Positions 40,855-51,420 of a stretch of DNA of 64,000 nucleotides are shown here, piece after piece (position 1 is the first letter of the stretch; each line of letters opens with the position of its first letter). This stretch comes from Strigamia acuminata (lineage: Eukaryota; Arthropoda; Chilopoda; Geophilomorpha; Linotaeniidae). The notes beneath the pieces are model-generated. The model saw only the letters and a list, made by a program, of their open reading frames with translations, did not search any database and was not told the origin of the DNA. The translations under genes were made by a program, and so were the position numbers. The stretch is from positions 35,893,608 to 35,957,607 of the forward strand of contig OX442314.1 in NCBI GenBank assembly GCA_949358305.1, read 5' to 3'.

Positions 40855-41175
40855 ATTGCTTAATTCGATCGCACAATGCTCGTTAAAGACGACGCGGAAC
40901 TTAGTCGTCTCTCTGTCTTCCCTAATCACCGGATGGTGCAGTATATTGTATACACCGCTCTTCTTGTATTGTTCGCCGGTCGGGACCACCTCTGCGTGAT
41001 TTTTACTAACATACTCCCACGTCCCCTTGTTGTACCTTTCCTTGTGGTCACTATTTCCGTCGATTCATCGAAGCGTATGCGAAAGCTGATTTAAAGCCAA
41101 CTCCCAGTTTGACTCCAGAGCCCCAATCCTATCATTAAAAGGCAAGCAAACCTGGTAGCGGTCGTCTTCCATTCA
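40855..41175 (-). pseudogene. BEL/Pao RT N-terminal fragment
   Basis: Minus-strand frames contain 'YQVCLPFNDRIGALESNWEL', then after a stop and frameshift a linker and 'HHPVIREDRETTKFRVVFNE'. These are the entry to the RT domain in BEL/Pao polyproteins (compare 'PHRPVIDESRATTKLRIVYD' in the intact element). The catalytic boxes are absent. Confidence 0.7.
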
Positions 41176-41184
41176 CTTATAAAG

Positions 41185-41457
41185 GGTGTCCCAAAAATAA
41201 CGCAAGATTTGAATTAGCCGCCATTTATGCAGTAAATTGTTGGCGATCCTGAAACAACAACGATTTGACAGCTGAAAGTTTAGGGTTTTATCTGCCGAAA
41301 TTGGATTATGTTGATGTGGCCAATATGTGGTTTCAACAAGACGGTGCAAGAAAAAGGGGCCAATTTTGATCACCGAAACCGGTGATGTCTCCTGCAGTAA
41401 TTGAATTGTTTCCATGGTTGTATGGCAATATGGCATGTGGCACCGTCTTGTTTTCAC
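41185..41457. pseudogene. Rearranged mariner-like transposase remnant
   Basis: The left end 'agggtgtcccaaaaataacg' looks like a mariner-type terminal repeat. Plus-strand residues near 41290-41372 read 'FYLPKLDYVDVANMWFQQDG'. The following part of the same protein ('QDGATCH'-like, 'METIQLLQETSPVSVI') is instead on the minus strand (41455-41370). The two halves of the catalytic core are thus inverted relative to each other around 'caagacggtgc'. Confidence 0.65.
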
Positions 41458-41535
41458 GTTCTTTTCTAATCTCAATTTCTCTGATAACTTGATAACTCTT
41501 GTTTCACTTTTTATGGATTTTGTGCTGAAATTATT
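41457..41535 (-). repeat. R1 repeat scrap
   Basis: 'aatctcaatttctctgataa' through 'tttatggattttgtgc' matches the centre of R1. It directly adjoins the mariner remnant. Confidence 0.7.
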
Positions 41536-41760
41536 TCATTTTCTTCCTTGCTTAACTCTCCTGGAATTCGGCTAAGGGCATCTGCATCTAGATGTTTCTT
41601 GCCGGTTTTGTAAATCACGTCGAAATCAAAGTCAACTAGCTGTAAACTCCATCTAGCTAGTCTTCTATTTGGGTTCTTGACTGATTTGAGCCATTGTAGT
41701 GCAGAATGGTCAGCAATGATGGAAAATTTCTTGCCATAGAAATACGTCTGAATTTTTTAA
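41535..41760 (-). pseudogene. Ty3/gypsy RNase H fragment (another family)
   Basis: Minus-strand frame 'FYGKKFSIIADHSALQWLKS' then 'NRRLARWSLQLVDFDFDVIY' and 'KKHLDADALSRIPGEL', the C-terminal RNase H of a gypsy element. It joins directly to RT debris of a different gypsy family. Confidence 0.75.
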
Positions 41761-42625
41761 TCCCAAAAATAATGGCCAGACGCACACAAGACTGACTGCT
41801 TCTCCCCGTTGTCCAAAACATGATTCAACACTGCTCTTACTCCTACTGGACTGGCATTGACAACCAAAACCAGTGGATGTTGGAGTGCGTCTACTCCCAG
41901 GGTGTGTGCTTTCCTGCAATAATTCTCGTAATGGTTCTGCAACCTCTGCAAAATGCGGTAAAAATTGCAGATAAAAATGAACCATCCCCAAAAATAAATA
42001 CAAGTTCTTGCAGGTTGTTAAGTGCTGGCATCTTCTTAATTGCCGCGACGTTGTCTTCAGATGGTCGAGTTCCTCTGTTATCCACTTGAAATCCCAAATA
42101 TGCAACTTGTTTCTTGAAAAACTCACATTTCCTTCTTATCAGTCGCAAATTCGCTTTCTTTAGTCTTTTCAGAACTTCCCTGACCATCTTCGCATGTTGT
42201 TCATATGTGTTCGTCGCGATTAAAATGTCGTCCTGATATGGTGAGATATCATCCAGGTCAGCAAACATTGTACACTGGAATACTCTGCTGCTTGATATTA
42301 TTCCAAACGGTAATCTCTTGACTGCAAAGAGTCCTTTATGGGTGTTAATTGCAGCTACCTATGAAGTTTCTTGAGTGAGCATCACCTGTTGGTAAGCCTG
42401 TCTGATGTCAATCTTGGAAAAAAGAATTTTTTCTTCAAGTCTAGTCAAAATATCAAACTTTAGGCAAAGGGTATGGATCTGGTAAAATAGCTGGGTTCAC
42501 AGTTGACCGGTAATTTTCGCATAACCGCACCACACCGTCTTTCTTGTCAACTATAACCAGCGGAGTTGCCCAATCCGAAAATGCGATTGATTGGTAAATT
42601 CCATTCGCAACTCCCTTATCCATCA
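41757..42625 (-). pseudogene. Ty3/gypsy RT remnant (family 1)
   Basis: From 42590 downward: 'WATPLVIVDKK'-type start, frameshifted palm, then 'SPYQDDILIATNTYEQHAKM' (about 42240) and 'CEFFKKQVAYLGFQVDNRGT', fading into RNase H. Several frameshifts are present. Close relative of the copies at 28.7 and 36 kb. Confidence 0.85.
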
Positions 42626-42699
42626 CAGTATTTTAAACAAAATGTTATAAATAAACAGTAATTTTATTTATTCTTAAAAATGGGCACAATGTTTGAGAT

Positions 42700-44570
42700 T
42701 TAAATCGAGAAACACTAATGAAAACGAGGGAAAACAACTCGCAAAATCCCTCTGCACACACGAAGTGTGTAGCATTGATTCATGTCGAAATAACACGAAA
42801 AATCGTTGAAAAACGTCGAAAAACGCCTGTGTCGTTCAGGAACTGTGCCCGGGAATGCTAAATTTTGGTGAAATTGCGACAAGAAAGTCTGCAAAAGGGG
42901 AGTTATTGTACAGGGTGGTCAGAAAGTCTGGTTCTATGTAAATAATTTCCAAACTGTTCTCGTTGTTGATTCAGCAAAATTATTGTAAGGGTAGTATGTC
43001 GGGGGAAATCCAATTATGACATCCAACTTGACCCCAGAGGTCATCTTCAAGGTCATCCATATTGTAACTCGAGAACCGTGACAGATAGAGAGAAAAAGTG
43101 AATTATTAAGTTGTAGAGGACCATCTAATTAGTCTAGAACTGTTCTTAAAAAAATTATCTTTTACCGAAAAGTTTTGAGAAAAAAAGGTTTGAAATGTTA
43201 GTCTGCTCAGCCTTGTAACCTAAAACAATCATGTTGGAATGTATTTCCAAAATAAATTATTTCTTTTCCTTTGTGTTTCCTCTCTTCCACTTACAAGTAT
43301 GACCAAATAAAGTGTCCTAATTGAGTATTAGCTTGGTTGCCTCAATAGTTTTAGGTTACAAAGCTGAGTTACAATGCTGAGTAGACTAATGTTTCAGACC
43401 TTTTTTCTCAAAACTTTTCAGTAAGAAATAATTTTTTTAAGAACGGTTCTAGACTAATTGGATGATGCTCTACAACTTTCTAGTTCACCTTTTTGCTTTA
43501 TCTGTCACGGTTCTCGAGTTACAATATGGATAACCTTGAAGATGACCTCAGAGGTCAAATTGGATGTCATAATTGGATTTCCCCCGACATACTACCCTTA
43601 CAATAATTTTGCTGAATCAACATCTAGAACAGTTTGGGAATTATTTACATAGAACCAGACTTTCTGACCACCCTGTATAATCTCGCAGATACAGAACGTG
43701 ACTTTGGAATTTCAACAGAAGATTTTTAACAAGTTAGATTTTTATTAAAATTGTGTTGTTTCTATCAATGTCGAAATTCAAAATTTCCTCACACTGAGTT
43801 TTTGCAGCGCGCTTTGGTAGGAACAACTGTTACTAAATTACGTAATTTTCAGCCAATACAAATAATGATGCTTTTCCGTCGGCATAGCAACAGTGACGTG
43901 TTTTGTGCTGTTCGTTCCATTTCGCGCGTCGGTTTCAGGCCTTGTTTTCTATCAGTTTGTGTCTTTTCGCTTCGATATATTTCGCAATTTCCATTCGTCT
44001 TTTGGTGGTATTCGTGGAGAATTATATCGATGTATGACCCAGAAGCTGGATTCATGTTGGATTGTGAGTCGATGGTTTGAATTTTGGTTAATATTTCTTG
44101 GTTACACGTTTCAGTGTATTTGGATTCTAATTTAGGCCTAATCTTTGTTAGGAATGAAATATTTGTGTAGGCTGTGAATTTACAATAGGCTCAGAAAATA
44201 ACTCTTGATTTGTTAATCGGGTCTGGTTAATCTGATTAAACCAGTCTAAATGCACGTTTTAGCACAACACAGGTTTTTAAAAAGGTTTTAAACTGCCGCA
44301 CTCTGAAATTTGTCTCCGGAATCCATTTTATTTTGTGATACTCGAGTAGTGAAAACGGTCCTCTTTTTCATCTAACTGGTGCTTTTTTTTCTATTTTTTC
44401 GTTCTTTTAAAGTACGTTTCTTTCGTGCAGTTTATTTAACAGGAAGTGGCTATGTTCGAACGTGATTTATAATGGCGCACAACTTGTGAGAGTTGCAGGT
44501 TATGTTGGTGTGAAATGATCCCATGAATGCTTTCCAACTTGCTATTTTGCGTTTTGCTCGAACAAATTCT
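42700..44570 (-). repeat. R1 dispersed repeat, copy E (interrupted by a 765-bp element)
   Basis: 42700-42910 and 43676-43800 match 30575-30900 of copy D without the intervening element. The right arm with 'gcatagcaacagtgacgtgt' follows near 43885, ending near 44570 with 'gctattttgcg'. Confidence 0.8.
42909..43677. mobile_element. Long inverted-repeat element in a TA site (Tc1/mariner-type, non-autonomous)
   Basis: The element is 42911-43675, flanked by TA on both sides. It begins 'cagggtggtcagaaagtctg' and ends with the exact reverse complement. Each arm is more than 300 bp with few differences, so nearly the whole element folds back on itself around a 100-bp centre. No transposase frame is present. 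The same locus in R1 copy D (30785-30800, 'agttattgtataatctcg') lacks it and has one TA, which directly shows the insertion and its TA duplication. Confidence 0.92.
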
Positions 44571-44696
44571 CTGAATTCTAGAATCCGGTTGCCCGGGCTA
44601 CACTGTTAAAACCTAACAATTTAGCATATGTTATACAATGGTATTATTTCTTAATCTTATTACATTGTCGCTGATTAATTTAGGCTCACAGCATTC
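44569..44696. repeat. Repeat flanking a gypsy element, left copy (possible partial LTR)
   Basis: 'tctctgaattctagaatccg' to 'tgattaatttaggct' recurs at 47034-47161 in the same orientation with few differences. The two copies bracket the gypsy Gag-protease-RT remnant, as LTRs would. Typical ends and a primer site were not found. Confidence 0.5.
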
Positions 44697-44829
44697 CTCC
44701 CCAATTACTAAAACACTCTTTTGTAATTTTTATACAGTTCAATTCTCATTAAAACCAACATTTCCAATTAAACTGATTTGAGTCCACTCTATATACTATA
44801 TATACTCTATATACTAGTCCTGAACTTGA

Positions 44830-46800
44830 TTTCTACTGCTTGTCCTTATCGGCCATTCGCCGCAACAATAGTCGGGTGCGGTTTGCATCCTCTTTGCTGT
44901 ATAATTGGGCCTGGCTAGTGCCCCCTTTACTGGTCTTCTTTGCAGCTATACTGGTATGAGGTGCCTCTTTCCCTGGGGGGCCGACTGTCGCACTCGGGCC
45001 AGGCTGTGCGGGATCCACTACAGGTTCCACGCGGGGTGGCCCACTCTGCAAACTGTACCGGCTGAAAAACCCCTTCAGCAACTAAACGGTCAATCTCTTT
45101 TGCGACAGCCGGTCTCAGGGGTAAAGGAACCGGTCTGGGCCTGAAAAACTTTAGCACAGCGTCAGCACGTAAAACAAGATCCACTGGTTTTCCCGTATAA
45201 GTGCCCAAGCCTTTCTTAAATACGCTTTGATGACGGCCCAATAATGCCTTCAATCTCAACTCAGCCGACCCTAAAAATTGCCCCGCTGTCAACTGTCCTA
45301 CTAGGTCACTCTTAAGTTCTCCATCGTCTCGTAACCCCACTCGCGACGTCCCATAAACATTTGGCATGAGCGCACTTGATATCGCCTGTCATCCAAAAAG
45401 CGACACAAGATCCCTTCCCACCAAACTGGGACCCAATTTTCCCACGATAATAAAGTTTACAAATTTAAGCTTCCCTGCAATGTCTAGGTGCACCTGTACT
45501 GCACCCAAAACTTCCACTGGTTGCTGTTGATACGCGTAGAGCCTAATAGTAGTTTCTCTAATGTCATGCATGGTAATCAGTCCCCTTGTCAACAACATAT
45601 TGCAGTCGTTGACATTTAAAATGGACAGCTCACTCCCTGTATCGAGCAAAAAATCAAAATGATAAGTATTCAAGAGTACGTGCACCATCGAAGGCGGTGG
45701 GCGCCGGTTGGAACTGCTCAGCTGAAACAGCGCGTAATCTTCTTCCTCTTGTTCCTGAATTGCATTGACGGGCACGCGACGCTGTCGCCAACTCTCCTCA
45801 GGAACCCCAGCCGCACTCGCTCCATCGACGTCCGCCGGGAATGGGGGCATCGTACAGCCCCGGTCAGTCTCTCCCGTCCTCTTGACCCAATCTCCTTTCA
45901 ACCTGCCAGTTGCTTTTTGAAAAGGTGCACCGGATGGGCCGAAAAGCGGGTCATAGGGGCAGTCTTTTACGAAGTGGGGCCCCCCTATCGGAAACACTGC
46001 ACGGGTGTGCCATCACGTTTGAATGGCCGCCCGGGCTGTGTCCTCGTCGACTCTTGACGCCGCGCCAAGGCCGTTGGAAACCGCCACCTCGCCCGCCTAC
46101 TGTCGCTGTAGTCGCCGGCATTGGTGGTCCAAAAGCCCGGGCCCGGCCCCGCCCTCGCTGGCCATTCCGTCGAAAGCTCGCGGTAGTCTGCAGTACCGCC
46201 GCGGACGTCGACGGGGTGCTATCCGACTCTACCACTGGCAGCGCTTCCTCCTTGCCCTCAGCCGCCATATGGGCCATCTCATGTGCCACCGCTCGTTTGG
46301 TGACCTCGAGGACTGACAAAGGCATGTTTAACAAAATCTTCCTGACCAACACTGGCTTCTTTGCTCCTCGCACCACCTGCTCCACAATCGCATTATCCAT
46401 CTCTTCTTTAATGAGGAAATTGCACCTCTGTGCCATCACCCGCAGATCGGCGATGTAAGTATCCACCGACTCGCCCGGCTTCCTCTTTTTCGCACCAAAC
46501 CTCTGGCGTGACATGTAGGGCGTGTCGACCGTCTTAAAATGCAAATCTACTGCCACTATCAACGTATCTAAGTCCAATTTCGCCACCTCCTTTGGATGCA
46601 CCAGACGCTTAATCTTGTCGTACATTGGCGTTCCCACTAAGTTAATAATAAGGCCACTTGCTTATCTGTCTCCACGCTGTTCAGCGACACAAACAGCACA
46701 AAAGTCTCTTTCCAAGTTAACCACTCCTGCCACGTCGTTCCTTTAAACGGCGGGAGGTTTCCCAACATCGGCTGCGCCGCTTGCGCCATTCGAAACGATC
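44830..46800 (-). pseudogene. Ty3/gypsy element remnant: Gag, protease, RT start
   Basis: On the minus strand from about 46790: Gag ('MYDKIKRLVHPKEVAKLDLD', 'KPGESVDTYIADLRVMAQRC'), an Arg/Gly-rich tail, and a zinc-knuckle-like 'PHFVKDCP'. Then come aspartic protease 'FDFLLDTGSELSILNVND' (about 45660), a linker 'LLGRHQSVFKKGLGTYTGKP' and RT start 'LVAEGVFQPVQFAEWATP' (about 45070). Gag and protease frames overlap near 45970. RT is cut off at 'WATP', before the catalytic box, and debris follows. Confidence 0.85.
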
Positions 46801-47033
46801 TCGTCGCGTGACTTGCCTTCCAAAATCGAATTCACCAACCCTTCTTTCCTTGAACACGCCCGGCGTAAACCACAGCAGCGTGCCGTGCCCACCGTCGCAA
46901 CTACCGTCGCTCACAAGCGATCGTTCCCAAATCGTGGATACCACTGATGTATTTCTCATTATAGACTTGACTCAGAAGCGGGTTGGGGGAAAACTCACAC
47001 ACGTCTTCATTTATTTATTCGTATCATTTACAT

Positions 47034-47161
47034 TCTCTGAATTCTAGAATCCGGTTGCCCGGGTTACACTGTTAAAACCTAACAATTTAGCATATGTTAT
47101 ACAGTGGTATTATTTCTCAATCTTATTACATTTTCGCTGATTAATTTAGGCTGAACACAGC
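47034..47161. repeat. Repeat flanking a gypsy element, right copy
   Basis: See 44569-44696. It runs directly into repeat R5 copy 2 at 'cacagcacttatac'. Confidence 0.5.
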
Positions 47162-47446
47162 ACTTATACTTATCCCTCGCGTTCAATGTGGCATGAAGCC
47201 ATTATGGCGGTTCGGTGTAATCGAAGACCCTGGTCCACTAGCTACTTTTTCCTTTACGTTACTTCTCTGGGCTTTCAGAACCATACCAATCAGCTTCAGC
47301 ACCTGCTTCAAGCCTTAGCTTACAGCTTCTAGGTCCAGCTTCTTGTTTGCAAAATAACTGGTACAAATTAAAAGCATACTGAATCTAACTACAAAACTAC
47401 AGTACACACAGAAATAAAACCTCCCGTCTCACTAACTTTACAAACC
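47160..47446 (-). repeat. Repeat R5, copy 2
   Basis: Matches 34484-34806. Its minus-strand frame has a stop ('gctaag' read as TAA in phase) where copy 1 has a Tyr codon. Confidence 0.75.
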
Positions 47447-47449
47447 GAA

Positions 47450-48130
47450 TAACATGTTTGGCCCACTTGGACAATCTTAATTTTTCCTTCCTAAATTCCT
47501 GCTTGACGCTATTTCTGTCGCTCTCATCAAATAGTGATTGGATTTCTGCTTTCAATTCTCTTACAAACTGCTCTACTTTTTATGGATTTTGTGCCTTAAT
47601 TTGACCAATGATTTGGCTTCTGTAAGACATTCGATTTCGTCCACTATAGCTAACAACTCAAAATCGTCTAACTCCTCGCCCTGGTTGCTCTCAAAGTACG
47701 TCCAACCAGCCGACTCCAGTGCAGTCAACTCGGCGTCGCGTTTTCTTAATCGATATGCAAGACTGCATTCCAAATAACATGAAAATTTAGAATATTTCCA
47801 TTTGCAGACTTGCTACAATTACATGTCTCTAAGAAGGAAAAAAATTTGAAATTTTGCAATCACCAGATTTCCATGAAAAATACCCTGGACTACTATCCGG
47901 ATCCAAACCGCTTCTTTATAGATCGGAATGTGGATTCATTGGTTGTGAAATTCCAAATCAAAAAAATTTGTAATGAGAGAAACATCATTCACATTACTCC
48001 ATAGTACAAATGGAGGATGGCGCCCGAACAGGGACCAGCTGTTTGGCCTAAAGGTTTCTTCTCTACCTTTCTAAACAAAGTAGATGCTTTATTGTCATGA
48101 GTCATGACAAAATAAGGAAAAAATAACAGA
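47450..48130. other. R1 scraps and unassigned sequence
   Basis: 47575-47640 and 47755-47775 match R1 pieces ('ggattttgtgccttaatttg'). Between them is about 120 bp of unrelated sequence with an acidic minus-strand frame ('SNQGEELDDFELLAIVDE'). 47805-48003 contains a frame ('NTLDYYPDPNRFFIDRNVDS') of unknown origin following an acceptor-like 'tttgcag'. Confidence 0.35.
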
Positions 48131-48133
48131 TGT

Positions 48134-48303
48134 AGTTCACTTTAGTGACGCCCATTTTAGTGACGTCTTTTTTCAACTTAAACTAACCTCCACTAACCTC
48201 CACCAACTTCCACTAACCTCAACTAACCTCAACTAATCTCCACTAACCTTCACTAACCTCCACTAACCTCCTGTCGCTAAAACGGGCGTTGCTAAAGCGA
48301 ACT
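48134..48303. mobile_element. 170-bp inverted-repeat element with an internal 10-bp minisatellite
   Basis: The left end 'agttcactttagtgacgccc' continues to 31 bp and is matched in reverse complement by 48273-48303. There are five differences, all transitions. The interior is a 'cactaacctc' repeat of about 10 bp. A second, right-truncated copy lies at 54830-54955. Confidence 0.75.
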
Positions 48304-48339
48304 AATCCGAAAATAACAACTGTAGAAAATCCAGCTCCT

Positions 48340-50097
48340 CACTCGGGAAGCAGATGAAACATAACTCTTCAACGCTCATTGTTTTATGTGAGTAAAAAAA
48401 GCAACGAGAGTGATCAACAACATGGGAAAACACAGGCAAACACAAAACCCATCAATTTTGAATGCCTGAATTCTAAATCGTGTTTCTCTTCAATTAAGGT
48501 AGTCAGACTGTCATGGACTTCATGAAGTTCATCCTCAAACTCATCTACTTGATGTCTTGGGTTTGTGTTTGGAAATTTTCAACGATTTGGATAGAATTGC
48601 TTGACACTGAGTTTTCGTAGCGCGGCCTGGTAGGAACAACTGTTATTAACTTATGTAATTTTCAACCAATACTGATGCTTTCCGTCGGCATAGCAACTGT
48701 GACGTGTTTTGTGTTGTTATCATTCCATTTCGCGCTTCTCAGCCGTTTTTTTCTATCGGTTCGATCACTTCGATATTCGCAATTTCCATTCGTTTTTCGG
48801 TTGTATTCGTGCAGATTTGTATCATGTATGACCCAGGAGCTGGATTCAGGTTGGATTTTGAGTCGATGGTTTGAATTTTGGTTAATATTTCTTGGTTACA
48901 TGTATCAGTGTATTGGGATTCCATTTTAGGCCTAATCTTAATTAGGAAAGAAATATTTGTGTATGCTGTGAATTTACAATAGGCTCAGAAAATAACTCTT
49001 TATTTGTTATTCGGGTCTGGTTAATCTGATCAAACCAGTCTAAATGCACGTTTTAGCACAACACAGGTTTTTAAAAAGGTTTTAAACTGCATCTGAAATT
49101 TGTCTCCGGAATTCATTTTATTTTGTGACCCTCGAGTATTGAAAACTTTTTTTTAAAAGAAAGTGGCTACGTTTAAACGTGATTTCTAATCTTAAACTTA
49201 AACTCGCACGACTTGCGAGAGAAGCAGGTTTTGTTGGTTGAAATGACTCCAGGCTTTCCAACTTCCTATTTTGCGACTTGCTCGAACAATTTGAATCCTA
49301 TTTTTCGTTTTTCTCTCGATTTCTCTCATCGAACATAACGACTGCCCATTTTTAAAAAAAAAGATATTTGGGGGCAGCAAATCCAACTCTTTACCTCCTC
49401 GTGGTTGCCCCCGGACCCTGGCCGTCGTTCCAGTGGTACTGAATGAGAGCTCTGGTATTGGAATTTGGATTCTTATTTTTGTTCCAATTCTTGAAAATAC
49501 TGGTTTGAAGTTTCCATGTTCTTTTCCAATCTTAATCTCTGATAACTTGATAACTCTTGTTTCATGTTTTATGGATTTTGTGTCTAATTTGACCAACGGT
49601 TTGGCTTCTATGTATTACTGCATTGCATTAAATGAGTCGAAATTCCGTGCATAAAATTTGGTATTGTAAGCCTGCATCAGAGTAGCATTTGCCAAAAATG
49701 AAATTTAATTGATGCAACCGCACCGCATATCATATGTTCTAATACGGTATATCGATGCATATTTAGGGTATTTCAATTTTAAAGCGGGTTTTGCAATGCA
49801 CATAAAACAGACACAGACCATCCATTTCTTGAGTGTGCATGAGTTTTGGTTTTTGACATTGTAAATCAAGACTTGTCATGTCAACGCCAAATTTTTATTA
49901 TTTTATTCTGTTTCATAAAAAAAAATAATAATAATTGGCACCACATGTGCCAATCCGCTTCCTGGCCTTCTGGTGACTCTTGCCCTCTTACACGTCGCCC
50001 CACCCCCTCTGTTTAATCATTTAAAACTAAACTAAATTATTTTTAAAAAAGATGCATTGATACATTGATCGATGTAAACTCGAGCACTGGAGTTTAA
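48340..50097 (-). repeat. R1 dispersed repeat, copy F (nearly full length)
   Basis: Reads on the minus strand from 'taaactccagtgctcgagtt' (50097) through the 'gggtccgggggcaaccacg' block (about 49420) to the right arm near 48650 and the 'cataactcttcaacgctcat' end near 48360. Together with copies A and C it defines the order of the family. Confidence 0.8.
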
Positions 50098-50375
50098 CAT
50101 AGTTTGATGTTGATTGAGTGATTGAAATTATGCACGTTTATTTTTTCCAATTCTTTAAGCAACTAAGCTAAGCTCTTTTATGATGGAGAGATTTGAAAAG
50201 TCTGAATTCGTTATCCATTCCTGATTGTTGAGCAATGACACAGAATACTTATTTTCATCGAAAACATAGATTTCCAGGTCTTGAGTTGAGAAATTTAACG
50301 ATTTCTTTTTAAATTTCAGAATGATTTCTTTTGCTTGCACTTGGGAAAATGTAGGAAGCTTATTGGCCTCGCACT
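50097..50375. other. No gene seen
   Basis: The minus-strand frame at 50155-50340 is Lys/Ser-rich and unrecognised. Confidence 0.4.
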
Positions 50376-51420
50376 AAACTAAATCTAGATTGTCAAGATC
50401 ATTTTTGTTTCTTCTTCTTTTTTTTTGGGGGGGGGGGGGCGATTTAACCATCAGGGACCTGTGAGGCTCTTGCTTCAGATAATTTTCTTCCACGTGTCTT
50501 AGATTCACGACGCGTTGTCTGGGGCTGCGAGGCGACTTCTTTGGCTGTCCCGACTGCAGATCTCGACGTTGATTGCGTTGTGTTTTCAGCTTAGCCCCAG
50601 GAGAGCTTCTTCTAAGGATTCGACCTCTTTCTCGAAACAACTTCCAAGTAGTCGAATGGTTCCCCGGAAAGACGATGCAATCTGTTGGTCATTCCCGTCG
50701 CTTGTTGGAACGGACTCCAACGTCTCAGCTGCCATCTTCCCTGAAGTTTCGCCCTTCGACCGTTTTCCCTTGCGAACCGTACGAATTCGATCCCTTAAAT
50801 CCAAGTTCAGAACTCCTCGAGCATTCTACACCACTCAAACATGGAACAGAATATAAAAACATGCGGATTAGTAAAATATCTTGAACATCCACATTATCCA
50901 CAGGAGGAACATCCACATCATCCACTGGAACATTCACGGCGGCGGGAGGAGGAGGAGTAGTAATGAATAACCCGAAAGCGCGGCTTTCGAATAACCCGAA
51001 ACGGCTTTCGAAAGCAGCAAGAGGAGGATCAATAAATAACCCGAAACTTTCGTCAGCAGGATCAATGAATAAGAAACTTTCGTCACTTACAGCGTTGTTT
51101 ATAGCGCTTTTATATTCGCTTATAGCGCCGTCACTTCTCTCTTCCACTACTGCTAAGTCGGTACCGTCACTGCCAGAAGACGAAAAATGCGGGCACGATC
51201 GATCGCGCCATTGGAGCCAAACAATCTCTCTTGCGCCGTCTAGAAGGGCTAAGAATTTCGCTTCCATTATGCTTAATGCACAATAGCGCTGTTTAAGCAA
51301 CCCCATGAAATGGGAACCCCGAAAATTGAAATGGTGTAACCTCCGAAGCTCTTTCTTGTATCTCGATCTGAGATCCAAGAAGCATTGGAGTGCCCACACA
51401 AGATATTTCCAGGGGGTGGG
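50375..51420 (-). pseudogene. Ty1/copia remnant (RNase H and linker debris)
   Basis: On the minus strand at about 51290-51200 the residues 'KQRYCALSIMEAKFLALLDG' and 'AREIVWLQW' match the copia RNase H core, where 'S-x-x-E-A-E/K' contains the catalytic Glu. The long open frame after it (to 50725) is Asp/Ser/Pro-rich and not recognised. A basic Pro-rich frame near 50640-50400 may be the integrase-RT linker. A G run (about 12) lies at 50429-50440. Confidence 0.6.

Noticed and set aside
48184-48270. 'cactaacctc' array as an interstitial telomere
   Set aside because: The unit is 10 bp, not the 5-bp CCTAA repeat, and the array lies inside an inverted-repeat element.
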